Below, one piece after another: positions 8,801 through 17,070 of a DNA stretch of 64,000 bases. Location: the NCBI GenBank assembly GCA_965284435.1, contig OZ260083.1, forward strand, positions 1,364,001-1,428,000, given 5' to 3'. The position numbers and the translations under genes were made by a program. Position 1 is the first letter of the stretch, and every line of letters begins with the position of its first letter. This DNA comes from CAIYZT01 sp947461435. GTDB taxonomy: Bacteria > Pseudomonadota > Alphaproteobacteria > Rhodobacterales > Rhodobacteraceae. The notes under the pieces are model-generated. The model was not told the DNA's origin, did not search any database, and saw only the letters and a program-made list of their open reading frames with translations.

Positions 8801-9428
8801 TGCCCGATGCAGGGCCACAGGATGACGCAGGTGCCAAAAGCCATCGCGGGCTGTTTCGGGTTTTGCTGTGGCAGATCGGGACACTTGCCGCCCCCTCGAC
8901 GCAGGTGGCAACGCCGACTACGGGCAGGCCAATCCCGGCTTTCATCTGCTTGCTTGGCGTGAATGACGAGTAAGAGCGGTTCTGCTTCGTCGTCGGGAAA
9001 GTCGGGGGCCATGTCCGTTGGACCGGAAAGTCGGAATGACAGGTTGTTTTACCTGCGTGCCTACCCGGCGCGGAATGGGGCCCTCCGAATGCGGGAGAGC
9101 CTGCCGGCAAGCGGGCCCATCGATCGGCGGGACAGATCGACATTCAGAGTTCTTCAACACCGCCGTGGCACATCAATCCGGCCCCGAACACCGTGCCGTG
9201 CGGCGAAAACGGTAAGGCACTTTCGTAAGTGCGGTTAACCAACACATAAAACAAAATCCCAGACTTAACCAAGGATTAGGGCGAAAGGTCTGTAATGCCC
9301 GCATGGGCACGAGCTGCGGTTTGCTTGGGACTTGGATGAAACCTGTATTCGGTCAACGTCACGATCAGCCGCGGCCAGTTTGGGCGCGCAGCTTTCGGCT
9401 GGCCGGCGTTCTGTTGAGGCCTGCGTAA
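8801..9428. other. Non-coding stretch upstream of the RTX gene
   Basis: No convincing coding frame. It contains one copy of a 55-bp repeat (8997-9052) whose partner lies past the 3' end of the RTX gene. The last ~180 bases should carry the RTX promoter; AT-rich sequence at 9240-9285 is the most promoter-like part, but no consensus can be assigned. Confidence 0.45.
8997..9052 (+). repeat. Left copy of a 55-bp direct repeat flanking the RTX locus
   Basis: About 90 percent identical by eye to 15305-15359, with one indel. The shared core includes ccatgtccgttg and accggaaagtcgg. In the right copy the repeat covers the start of a recombinase-like frame; in the left copy that similarity stops after the repeat. 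Confidence 0.65.
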
Positions 9429-11036
9429 ATGGGCACGATCAACGGCACTGGTGGTAACGATTCCCTTAATGGGACAATCTCTGAAGACTTGATCTATGGC
9501 GGGGCGGGCAGCGACACGCTCGATGGTGGCACGGGCAACGACACGCTGGTGGCCGGGCTTGGCAGCGATGTGGTCTATGGCGGCTCTGGTAACGATGTCA
9601 TCTACACCGGCGACGCCTCCGGTGCGGTAACGGGGGCTACGGCTGACTCGATCTATGGCGGCAGCGGTGATGACCAGATCCACGTCACAGAAATCGGCGC
9701 CGGTGCCGCCACGATCGACGGCGGCATCGGCAACGATACGATTGTCTTCGATTACGATCCATCGACCCTGGGCGGCACCACACTGCGCATTGCGATGTCG
9801 GACACGACGACCCAGCCACTGGATGGCATTAACGGCGATCAGTACTTCATCAACATTGAGAACGTGACGACGGGGTCGGGCACGGATTCTGTCATCGGCA
9901 ACACCTCGGCCAACATCATCACGACAGCGGCCGGCAATGACACGTTGGGTGGGGGTGCCGGCAACGACAGCCTTTACGCCGGCAGTGGCAATGACCTGTT
10001 GCAAGGCGATGCTGGCTCCGATCTGCTGGATGGCGGCTTGGGCACCGACACCGCCACCTATTCGACCTCCAGTGCTGGCGTCACGGTCAACCTGGCGACT
10101 GGGCTGGGGTCTGGGGGGGATGCGGCGGGGGATATCCTGTCAGGGATCGAGAACCTGACGGGGTCAGCCTCTGCCGACAGCCTGACCGGGGATTCCGGGA
10201 CAAATATTCTAGATGGTGGCGCGGGGAATGATACCCTTGCGGGCGGAGCCGGGTCGGACAGTCTGATTGGCGGTGCGGGCACCGATGCGGCGGATTATTC
10301 CGCCTCTGGCTCGGGTGTAACGGTGAACCTGACGACCGGGCTTGGTTCGGGTGGAGATGCGGCGAATGATACGCTGAGCGGGATCGAGAACCTGACGGGG
10401 TCGGATTATAGCGACAATCTGACCGGGGATACCTCGGCCAACATGCTGACATCCGGCGTGGGCAACGACAGCATGAGCGGGAATGCTGGCAACGATACGC
10501 TGTATTTCGGAGCGGGCGACGATAACCAATGGGCTGCGGATACGGGCGATGATCTTGTATACGGCGGAACTGGCAATGACTCCCTCAGCGGTGACGTGGG
10601 CAACGACACAATTCATGGCGATGACGGCAACGATGCCATCGAAGGACATGACGGCAGCGATACTGTTTTTGGTGGCGCGGGCGACGATTTCATCACGGGT
10701 TTTGACGCGATTGGCCTTTATACAGCGGCAAACCGTACGCCTACAATTGCAGGAAATGACGATAATACGGCTGATCAGCTGTTCGGAGGAGATGGCAACG
10801 ATACTTTGCTGGGCGGTGGGGGCAATGACGCGCTGGATGCGGGTGCCGACAATGACATCCTGGCAGGGGGGGGCCGGGTCGGACGGTCTGATTGGTGGCA
10901 CGGGGACGGACACGGCGGATTACTCGGGGTCGGCCTCGGGTGTGACGGTCAGTCTGACCACGGGGCTGGGGTCGGGGGGCGACGCGGCGGGGGATACGCT
11001 GTCAGGGATCGAGAATCTGACTGGGTCGGCCTATAG
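9429..11036 (+). CDS. RTX calcium-binding repeat protein, N-terminal segment (1 of 3 frames)
   Basis: The protein starts MGTINGTGGNDSLNGT with no signal peptide, after GAGG at 9415. It is made almost wholly of GGxGxDxxx nonapeptides, which bind calcium in a parallel beta-roll. Non-RTX inserts include an IENVTTGSGTDSVIG segment near residue 150 and two copies of a VTVNL-GIENLTGS module. Such proteins leave the cell through type I secretion. Real homology runs only to about base 10866: a run of eight G (10866-10873) puts the frame off by one, and the residues after that are noise. The reading resumes in the next entry. Confidence 0.75.
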   Translation: MGTINGTGGNDSLNGTISEDLIYGGAGSDTLDGGTGNDTLVAGLGSDVVYGGSGNDVIYTGDASGAVTGATADSIYGGSGDDQIHVTEIGAGAATIDGGIGNDTIVFDYDPSTLGGTTLRIAMSDTTTQPLDGINGDQYFINIENVTTGSGTDSVIGNTSANIITTAAGNDTLGGGAGNDSLYAGSGNDLLQGDAGSDLLDGGLGTDTATYSTSSAGVTVNLATGLGSGGDAAGDILSGIENLTGSASADSLTGDSGTNILDGGAGNDTLAGGAGSDSLIGGAGTDAADYSASGSGVTVNLTTGLGSGGDAANDTLSGIENLTGSDYSDNLTGDTSANMLTSGVGNDSMSGNAGNDTLYFGAGDDNQWAADTGDDLVYGGTGNDSLSGDVGNDTIHGDDGNDAIEGHDGSDTVFGGAGDDFITGFDAIGLYTAANRTPTIAGNDDNTADQLFGGDGNDTLLGGGGNDALDAGADNDILAGGGRVGRSDWWHGDGHGGLLGVGLGCDGQSDHGAGVGGRRGGGYAVRDRESDWVGL

Positions 11037-13800
11037 TGACAGCCTGACCGGCGATACCGGGGCCAACGTACTGGACGGCGGGGCGGGGAATGACACGCTG
11101 GACGGTGGTCAGGGCAATGATCTGATCTATGCAGGCGATGGCAACGACTACATCCGCGATAGCAGCGCCGGGTCGGTCACCGTCTATGGCGGCCTCGGCT
11201 ATGACGTGCTGGATTTTTCGGGCGCCACATCCGCGTCGGGCACCATAACATTTTCCGGCATAGAAGAGATCCACGGGTCAAACTACGGCGACTACATGAC
11301 GTGGACGACCGAAAACATGCTGATGTACGCTGGCAGTGAGGCGGACTCGGTCGTCGGCGGGTCTGGCAACGACACGGTGCTTGGCAATGCGGGCAGCGAT
11401 ACGCTGAAAGGCGGCGGCGGAAATGACAGCCTCGACGGGGGCGTTGGCACTGACATGGCGTATGGCGGTGACGGCAACGACACTGTTCTTGGTGGAGACA
11501 ATAACGACACGCTGTACGGGGATGCCGGGAATGACAGTCTTGCGGGGGATGGCGGTAATGATCTGCTGTATGGCGGAGCCGGTTCCGACAGTCTGACGGG
11601 TGGGTTGGGCACAGATACGGCGGATTATTCCGCGTCCAGCGCAGGGGTGACGGTCAATCTTGCCACCGGGCTGGGCACGGGTGGGGATGCGGCGGGTGAT
11701 GCGCTCTCAGGGATCGAGAACCTTACGGGGTCGGGGCTGAACGACAGCCTGACCGGCGACGCCGGGGCAAATACGTTGGACGGTGGGACAGGCAATGACA
11801 CGCTGATTGGCGGGGCAGGGGCCGACAGCCTGATTGGCGGCGCGGGAACGGATACGGCAAATTATTCGGCCTCGGCGTCTGGCGTGACGGTCAATCTGGC
11901 CACGGGGCTAGGGTCTGGCGGAGATGCGGCGGGCGATACCCTGGCAGGGATCGAGAACCTAACAGGGTCGGCCTATAACGACAGCCTGACCGGTGACGCT
12001 GGGGCAAACACGCTGGACGGTGGGGCAGGCAATGACACGCTGATTGGGGGGGCGGGGGCGGACAGCCTGATTGGCGGCAGCGGCACGGATACTGCGGATT
12101 ACAGCGCCTCGGGGGCTGGCGTTTCGATCAACATGGGCAACAACTATGCCGCCCTTGCCGATGCGGCGGGCGACACGCTGTCAAGCATCGAGAACCTGAT
12201 CGGATCGGCCTATAATGACACTTTGACGGGCGACAGTGCCAATAACGCGCTGGACGGCGGCGCAGGAAACGACCTTGTGGGCGGAGGGGATGGCAATGAC
12301 AGCCTGATCGGCGGCACGGGTGATGATTGGGTGGTTGACGACAACCCTGGCAGCACAGTGCCAGGCGGGGCCGATACGATTGATCTGGGTGACGGCAATG
12401 ACACGCTTTTTTCGATCGGCAGCGGCCCCAGCGACACCGACCTTGTTTATGGCGGCTTAGGCAATGACAGCATCGCCGTCCAGCAATCTTATGACACGGT
12501 TTATGGTGGCGCGGGCGATGACACGATCACCAGCGCGGACGAGGACGCGCAATATGGCGATCAGTTATACGGGGATGCGGGCAATGACCGAATTACCGGG
12601 GCCAACACCAATGACCGGTTGTATGGCGGGGCCGGCAATGACAGCCTGTACGGTGCTGGCAATACCGACACGCTGGAGGGCGGCGACGGCGATGACCTTT
12701 TGGTGGGCGGCAGCGGTGCCGACAGTCTGATCGGTGGCCTTGGGTCTGATACGGTCAGTTATAACGGATCGTTGGCCGTCACGGTCAATCTGGGCACGGG
12801 CGCGGCATCGGGAGGCGATGCTGCAGGTGATACGATTTCGGGGGTCGAGAATGTTATTGGGTCGTCTTATGACGACAGTCTGATTGGCGACAGTGGGGCG
12901 AATGCGCTGTATGGCGGTGCCGGCAATGATACCCTGAGTGGCGGGGCAGGGGCCGACACGCTGGACGGAGGCTTGGGCGCAGACCTTGCGGACTATTCCG
13001 CGTCAGGGTCCGCGGTGACGGTGAACCTGACCACCGGCACGGGGTCGGGCGGCAATGCGGATGGCGACAGTCTGACGGGCATCGATAATCTGGCAGGGTC
13101 AAATTACAATGACAGTCTGACTGGGGATGCCGGGGCAAATGTGCTGGATGGCGCGGCGGGGGATGACACGGTCTTTGGCGGGGCCGGGTCAGACACGGTC
13201 TATGCCGGGCTGGGCAATGACCTGATCTTTGGCGGCGACGGCGCGGATATGCTGGAGGGCGGCAGCGGTGCGGATACGCTATCTTACGCCAATGAGAGCA
13301 CCGGCGTTCAAGTTGATCTGAGCACGGGGCGCGCAGTAACCGGGACCGGGACCGACACGATGTCGGGGTTCGAGGCGGTGATCGGCTCGGCCTATGCCGA
13401 CCAGTTGACGGCAGCCAGCGGGGGCAGCACGCTTTATGGCGGCGATGGCACTGACAGCTTGTATGGAGGGGTTGGAAATGACGTCTTATATGGCGGCATA
13501 GGCACCGACTGGCTTTATGGCAGCGGTGGTAATGACACGATGTCTGGCAGTGAAGGCACGGACGTCTTTACGATCAGCAGCGGCGAAGGTGTCGACAGCG
13601 TCATCGGAGGCGAGACAGGGTATGATTACGACTTTCTGGCGTTAAACTCGACCTCGGGTGGGGTTTACGTGAGCTTTACCGGCAATGAGGCGGGGACCTA
13701 CAGCTATACCGGGGGCGGATCGGGGACATTCAGCGAGATCGAGAACATCACGGGCAGCGTCTTTGCCGATACGCTGGATGCCCGTGCGGCGACGGTGGGA
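10040..13800 (+). repeat. Repeated ~180-240-bp module inside the RTX gene
   Basis: About ten copies of a module reading roughly D-T-A-D-Y-S-A-S, then VTVNL-x-TG-GSGGDAAGD, then GIENLTGS and DSLTGD-x-GAN. They begin near 10050, 10290, 10910, 11620, 11855, 12095, 12750, 12985, 13285 and 13640. Adjacent copies near 11620, 11855 and 12095 are nearly identical in DNA, which suggests recent internal duplication. The last two copies are divergent. Confidence 0.8.
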
Positions 13801-13887
13801 ACCAATCTGAATGGCGGGTCGGGCAATGACACGCTGACCGGGGGCAGCGGGAATGACCTGCTGTATGGCGGGGCAACAATGACTTGA
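10867..13887 (+). CDS. RTX calcium-binding repeat protein, middle segment (2 of 3 frames)
   Basis: Continues the same protein in the next frame, beginning GGAGSDGLIGGTGTDTADYS. About 1000 residues of RTX nonapeptides alternate with seven or eight more copies of the VTVNL-TG-GSGGDAAGDTLSGIENLTGS module. The open frame extends upstream to 10483, but that part is out of frame with the RTX pattern and is not real coding sequence. It ends at GGATMT-stop because four bases (GGGC) appear to be missing near 13871-13874 within a GGCGGGGC tract. The protein then resumes in the third frame. Confidence 0.72.
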   Translation, partial: GGAGSDGLIGGTGTDTADYSGSASGVTVSLTTGLGSGGDAAGDTLSGIENLTGSAYSDSLTGDTGANVLDGGAGNDTLDGGQGNDLIYAGDGNDYIRDSSAGSVTVYGGLGYDVLDFSGATSASGTITFSGIEEIHGSNYGDYMTWTTENMLMYAGSEADSVVGGSGNDTVLGNAGSDTLKGGGGNDSLDGGVGTDMAYGGDGNDTVLGGDNNDTLYGDAGNDSLAGDGGNDLLYGGAGSDSLTGGLGTDTADYSASSAGVTVNLATGLGTGGDAAGDALSGIENLTGSGLNDSLTGDAGANTLDGGTGNDTLIGGAGADSLIGGAGTDTANYSASASGVTVNLATGLGSGGDAAGDTLAGIENLTGSAYNDSLTGDAGANTLDGGAGNDTLIGGAGADSLIGGSGTDTADYSASGAGVSINMGNNYAALADAAGDTLSSIENLIGSAYNDTLTGDSANNALDGGAGNDLVGGGDGNDSLIGGTGDDWVVDDNPGSTVPGGADTIDLGDGNDTLFSIGSGPSDTDLVYGGLGNDSIAVQQSYDTVYGGAGDDTITSADEDAQYGDQLYGDAGNDRITGANTNDRLYGGAGNDSLYGAGNTDTLEGGDGDDLLVGGSGADSLIGGLGSDTVSYNGSLAVTVNLGTGAASGGDAAGDTISGVENVIGSSYDDSLIGDSGANALYGGAGNDTLSGGAGADTLDGGLGADLADYSASGSAVTVNLTTGTGSGGNADGDSLTGIDNLAGSNYNDSLTGDAGANVLDGAAGDDTVFGGAGSDTVYAGLGNDLIFGGDGADMLEGGSGADTLSYANESTGVQVDLSTGRAVTGTGTDTMSGFEAVIGSAYADQLTAASGGSTLYGGDGTDSLYGGVGNDVLYGGIGTDWLYGSGGNDTMSGSEGTDVFTISSGEGVDSVIGGETGYDYDFLALNSTSGGVYVSFTGNEAGTYSYTGGGSGTFSEIENITGSVFADTLDARAATVGTNLNGGSGNDTLTGGSGNDLLYGGATMT

Positions 13888-15131
13888 TCTATGGCGGTGC
13901 CGGCGATGATACGGTGCAGGGCGATGCAGGCATTGACGTTCTGTATGGTGGGGCGGGGAATGACTGGCTGCTGGCGGTGTCGGGCGATGACACCGGCTAT
14001 GGTGGCGATGGCAATGATTATCTGGCGTCGGGCACCGAGGCCACCTGGATGGATGGCGGGGCGGGCAACGACACCATTTATGGCGGCTATTATGCCAGCA
14101 CTCTTTATGGCGGCGATGGCGACGACACCGTCAGTGGTGGCAATGGCGGTGGTGACAGCCTTTATGGTGGGGCGGGCAAGGACAGTCTGTCAGGCGGCGA
14201 GGGCAATGACACGTTGCAGGGCGGCGCCGGGGACGATGACCTGACGGGCGGCGCAGGCTTTGACCGTTTCGTATTTGAAAGCCGGTCGGGCCATGATGTC
14301 ATTCATGACTTTGACATGAGCGATGCTGATCATGATGGCCTGACGGGTGACAGGCTGGATGTGTCAGATCTGGGCAATGGTTTCGGCCAGCCGGTCAGGG
14401 CCTTTGATGTGACCATCACGGACGACGGCCTTGGCAATGCGGTTTTGCATTTTCCGGGTGGCGAGCAGATCACGATCATCGGGCTCTCGCCTGCCGATGC
14501 CGCCTTGCCCGGCACACTCCACTCGATGGGCATACCGTGCTTTGCGGCCGGCACCCGCATTCTGACCGCAAAAGGCGAATGTGCGGTCGAAGACATTGCC
14601 GTGGGCGATCTGGTCATAACGGCGGAGGGGGAGCGTCAACCGGTGCTGTGGCATGCAAAGCGGCAACTGACCGTGGCGGACCTAGACGATCAGCCGCATC
14701 TGCGCCCGATGCGTGTGCAAGCCGGGCGCTTTGGTGCTGCGCGCGATCTGACCGTATCGCCGCAACATGGCCTTTTGGTCGCTGGGGCTTTGATCCGGGC
14801 GCGACATCTGGCCGAATGGGGTCAGGGCGTGCGGGTGGCGCGGGGGATGCAGGGCGTTACCTATCACCACCTGCTGCTGCCCCGCCATGCGCTGATCCGA
14901 TCCGAAGGGGCGTGGACCGAAAGCTTTTATCCCGGCCGCATGGCGCTGGCCGGGCTGACCGCATCCGACCGTCTGACCTTGGCGCATGTTATTCTGCGGC
15001 GGCAGGGTTTTGCCGCAAAACACACCTCTGCCACGCTGAGCGAGGCTTACGGTCCCCGCTGCCAACCGTTGTTGAGCGGGCGCGAGGCCAGAGCCTGGCT
15101 CCGCAGCGCGCCGGCCCACGCGTCAGCCTGA
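13875..15131 (+). CDS. RTX protein C-terminal segment with Hint domain (3 of 3 frames)
   Basis: The last ~418 residues contain further RTX repeats, then a linker with VTITDDGLGNAVLHFPGGEQ, then a Hint domain. The Hint domain begins at IPCFAAGTRI, whose Cys (codon at 14538) is the expected nucleophile of Hedgehog/intein-type autoprocessing. It continues with VEDIAVGDLVIT, SPQHGLLV and a C-terminal YHHLLLPRHALI segment. This Hint_2-type arrangement is common at the C-terminus of large Rhodobacterales RTX proteins. The role of cleavage there is unclear. No type I secretion genes lie in the window. Confidence 0.8.
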   Translation, partial: NNDLIYGGAGDDTVQGDAGIDVLYGGAGNDWLLAVSGDDTGYGGDGNDYLASGTEATWMDGGAGNDTIYGGYYASTLYGGDGDDTVSGGNGGGDSLYGGAGKDSLSGGEGNDTLQGGAGDDDLTGGAGFDRFVFESRSGHDVIHDFDMSDADHDGLTGDRLDVSDLGNGFGQPVRAFDVTITDDGLGNAVLHFPGGEQITIIGLSPADAALPGTLHSMGIPCFAAGTRILTAKGECAVEDIAVGDLVITAEGERQPVLWHAKRQLTVADLDDQPHLRPMRVQAGRFGAARDLTVSPQHGLLVAGALIRARHLAEWGQGVRVARGMQGVTYHHLLLPRHALIRSEGAWTESFYPGRMALAGLTASDRLTLAHVILRRQGFAAKHTSATLSEAYGPRCQPLLSGREARAWLRSAPAHASA

Positions 15132-15161
15132 CCGCTGCGCGACTCGTTCTGGCCGCAAAAT

Positions 15162-15175
15162 GCCATCAAAATGGC
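15162..15175 (+). terminator. Weak stem-loop after the RTX gene
   Basis: GCCAT-CAAA-ATGGC forms a 5-bp stem 31 bases past the stop codon. There is no T-tract. It could end the RTX transcript but is weak. Confidence 0.3.
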
Positions 15176-15304
15176 GGCAATATTGCTGTAAAATCAATTC
15201 TTACCCAATGCCGCGCAGCATTTAACACTTGGCGTTTACAAGAATCCCTATGAGCGGCAAGGCCAGTCGGACGAAGGCTAAAGGGAAGTTTTATTTCGTA
15301 TTGA

Positions 15305-15359
15305 GAAAGTCAGGGCCATGTCCGTTGAACCGGAAAGTCGGACTGACAGGTGGTTGTAC
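15305..15359 (+). repeat. Right copy of the 55-bp repeat flanking the RTX locus
   Basis: Partner of 8997-9052. Here the repeat runs into a recombinase-like frame starting at 15318 (MSVEPESRTDRW). Confidence 0.65.
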
Positions 15360-15674
15360 GACTGGCAGACCTTTGCCGTATGCTTTGATGGCAAAACGGT
15401 TGATGCGCATTTGCTATCGATCCGGGAGTTTGAGAGGGTTATCGCGGGACGTCCCTTTGCCGAAGTCAGAGACCGAGATGCCGGTGGTGGGCGGGCCGCG
15501 TTGATCGCCCGGACGAAAATCCCGGATCCGACAGGAGATCACGGCCGGTCTGCGGCAAGGCATCGGGCGTCTCATCTTCGAACTTTTTTCGAATGGTTGG
15601 CAAAGCAAGCGGGCTTCAAGCCTCTGGAACGTGTCAGTGGCTACGTCGTACTGCCGCGCGGGGTTGGAAAGTGA
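15318..15674 (+). pseudogene. Tyrosine-recombinase-like fragment (core-binding domain only)
   Basis: A 118-residue frame. The segments LLSIREFERVIAGRPFAEV, RHRASHLRTFFEWLAKQAGF and YVVLPRG resemble the N-terminal SAM-like core-binding domain of tyrosine recombinases, where a helix of the form HLRxFFxWLxxQPG is typical. The catalytic domain with the R-H-R-Y residues is absent. The sequence after the stop at 15674 does not continue the similarity. It is likely a remnant of a mobile element. The family call is from memory of the motif and is moderate at best. Confidence 0.5.
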
Positions 15675-15823
15675 TGGGATTCTTGTATCTTTTTTAGGTT
15701 GCAGAACTCGCCCATTTCTTCTGGGGCGGCACTCTTTTCAAAGCATGACGGGCCGGCGCAGGCAGCTATTACTGCTTTTCCGCCGAACGGGTCCAGATGC
15801 GCAAATGCCGGTTTTCGCGGAAC

Positions 15824-15852
15824 GGTTGGGCGGCATGCAGGGCCGCCCAACC
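15824..15852 (-). terminator. Strong stem-loop after the second ABC transporter operon
   Basis: GGTTGGGCGG and CCGCCCAACC form a perfect 10-bp stem around a 9-base loop, three bases past the permease stop at 15856 on the minus strand. No run of T follows, so it may protect the 3' end or act as an intrinsic terminator of the G+C-rich type. Confidence 0.6.
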
Positions 15853-15855
15853 CTG

Positions 15856-17070
15856 TTAACCGCCTGTCTTGGATTTGCTTTTCTTGTCACCGATCGTATA
15901 GATGGCCGCCGCCGCGACGACCACGCAGCCTTCGATCAGGCCCTGCCAATTGGCCCCCAGATTCAGGATGTTGAACCCGTTGGTCAGGCTGTACAGCAAC
16001 AAGGCGCCTGCGAGGGTCTTGATGACACTGCCCGCCCCGCCAAACAGCGATGTGCCGCCCAGAATGGCCGCGGCGATCACGGTCAATTCCGCCCCTTGCA
16101 TCCCCGACGGGTTCATCGAACGAAGCCGACTGGCGAAAAGTATGCCCGCAAAACCGGCTGTCATGGAGCAGAACACAAAGGCCATCAGACGGTACTTTGT
16201 GACGTTGATGCCAGACAGACGTGCGGCTTCTGCATTGCCCCCAACAGCATAGAGCCGCCGGCCAACTTTCGTGAAGCTCAAGGTAAACCAGACGGCCGAC
16301 GTGAAGATCACCATGTAAAGAACGGGGTTGCGGATCGGCAATTCGCCCCCCGAGGCCCAAGCCAGCAACATCAGTGCAAGCCCACCCGCCACAAAGCCCA
16401 CAACTGCCGGACGCAATGGCTCGCCCGCTGTCATGGCCCGAAAGCCTATGGTGGCGCCGTATCCCAACATTCCAATGCCAAGCGCCAGGATGAACCAGAA
16501 CCCTTCATGGGTGCCGCCTTCGAAGGCCTTCATCACATCGGTCACTTCGGGGACGGTCACCGAAACCGAGCGACCATCCGTATAAAGCAAGATCAGACCG
16601 CGCACTGCGGTCATGGTGCCAAGGGTGACGATGAAGGCATTGATGCCGACAAACTGCACGATGGCCCCGTTCAGCAGGCCCAAAAGCATGGCCGCCCCCA
16701 TCGCAAGCGCCGCCGCCGGCCAGAAACCCAAAGTGGCGGCATTTGCGACCAGCACCACCGCTGAAAAAGCAGCCACCGACGCGACCGAGAGGTCAAAGTT
16801 GCCGCTGATCAGGACCACGGTCATGGCAACAGCCATCATGCCGATCAACGATGTCTGGTAGACGACGTTCGACAGGTTCTGAATGCTCAGGTAATTGTCT
16901 TGCCCGATATACAAGGTCACGCTGGCCAACGTCGCGATCAGCATCACCAAAGCGTAGTAAACACCCATCTCTTGCAGGCCAAGGACTTTGCGCCAATTGG
17001 GCGCGGGGCGGTCCGCAGGCGTTACCGGCCGCCGCGAAATGTCGATACTCTGTTTGTTGACGTCGCTCAT
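15856..17070 (-). CDS. Sugar-type ABC transporter, permease
   Basis: A 404-residue BPD_transp_2 inner-membrane protein with about ten hydrophobic helices, SGNFDLSVASVAAF near residue 90 and the conserved loop VGRRLYAVGGNAEAARLSG near 270. These are shared by RbsC, XylH and GguB types. Its ATG overlaps the stop of the ATPase gene by one base, so the two are translationally coupled. The exact sugar cannot be read from the permease. It is similar in class to the permease at 5065-6252 but clearly distinct. Confidence 0.9.
   Translation of the reverse strand: MSDVNKQSIDISRRPVTPADRPAPNWRKVLGLQEMGVYYALVMLIATLASVTLYIGQDNYLSIQNLSNVVYQTSLIGMMAVAMTVVLISGNFDLSVASVAAFSAVVLVANAATLGFWPAAALAMGAAMLLGLLNGAIVQFVGINAFIVTLGTMTAVRGLILLYTDGRSVSVTVPEVTDVMKAFEGGTHEGFWFILALGIGMLGYGATIGFRAMTAGEPLRPAVVGFVAGGLALMLLAWASGGELPIRNPVLYMVIFTSAVWFTLSFTKVGRRLYAVGGNAEAARLSGINVTKYRLMAFVFCSMTAGFAGILFASRLRSMNPSGMQGAELTVIAAAILGGTSLFGGAGSVIKTLAGALLLYSLTNGFNILNLGANWQGLIEGCVVVAAAAIYTIGDKKSKSKTGG

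Noticed and set aside
10483..10866. Upstream part of the middle RTX open frame
   Set aside because: Its residues do not show the RTX pattern, while the other frame over the same bases does.
10209..10913. Long minus-strand frames opposite the RTX gene
   Set aside because: They mirror the repeat pattern of the plus strand (Val/Ile/Ala-rich), have no ribosome binding site and no family match; the RTX reading explains the DNA.
10040..13800. Possible CRISPR array from regular repeats
   Set aside because: The repeats are coding RTX modules of variable length, not short identical repeats with unique spacers.
15631..16764. 377-codon plus-strand frame opposite the permease
   Set aside because: Antisense to a clear ABC permease; composition (His, Arg, Gln-rich) is that of a shadow frame.
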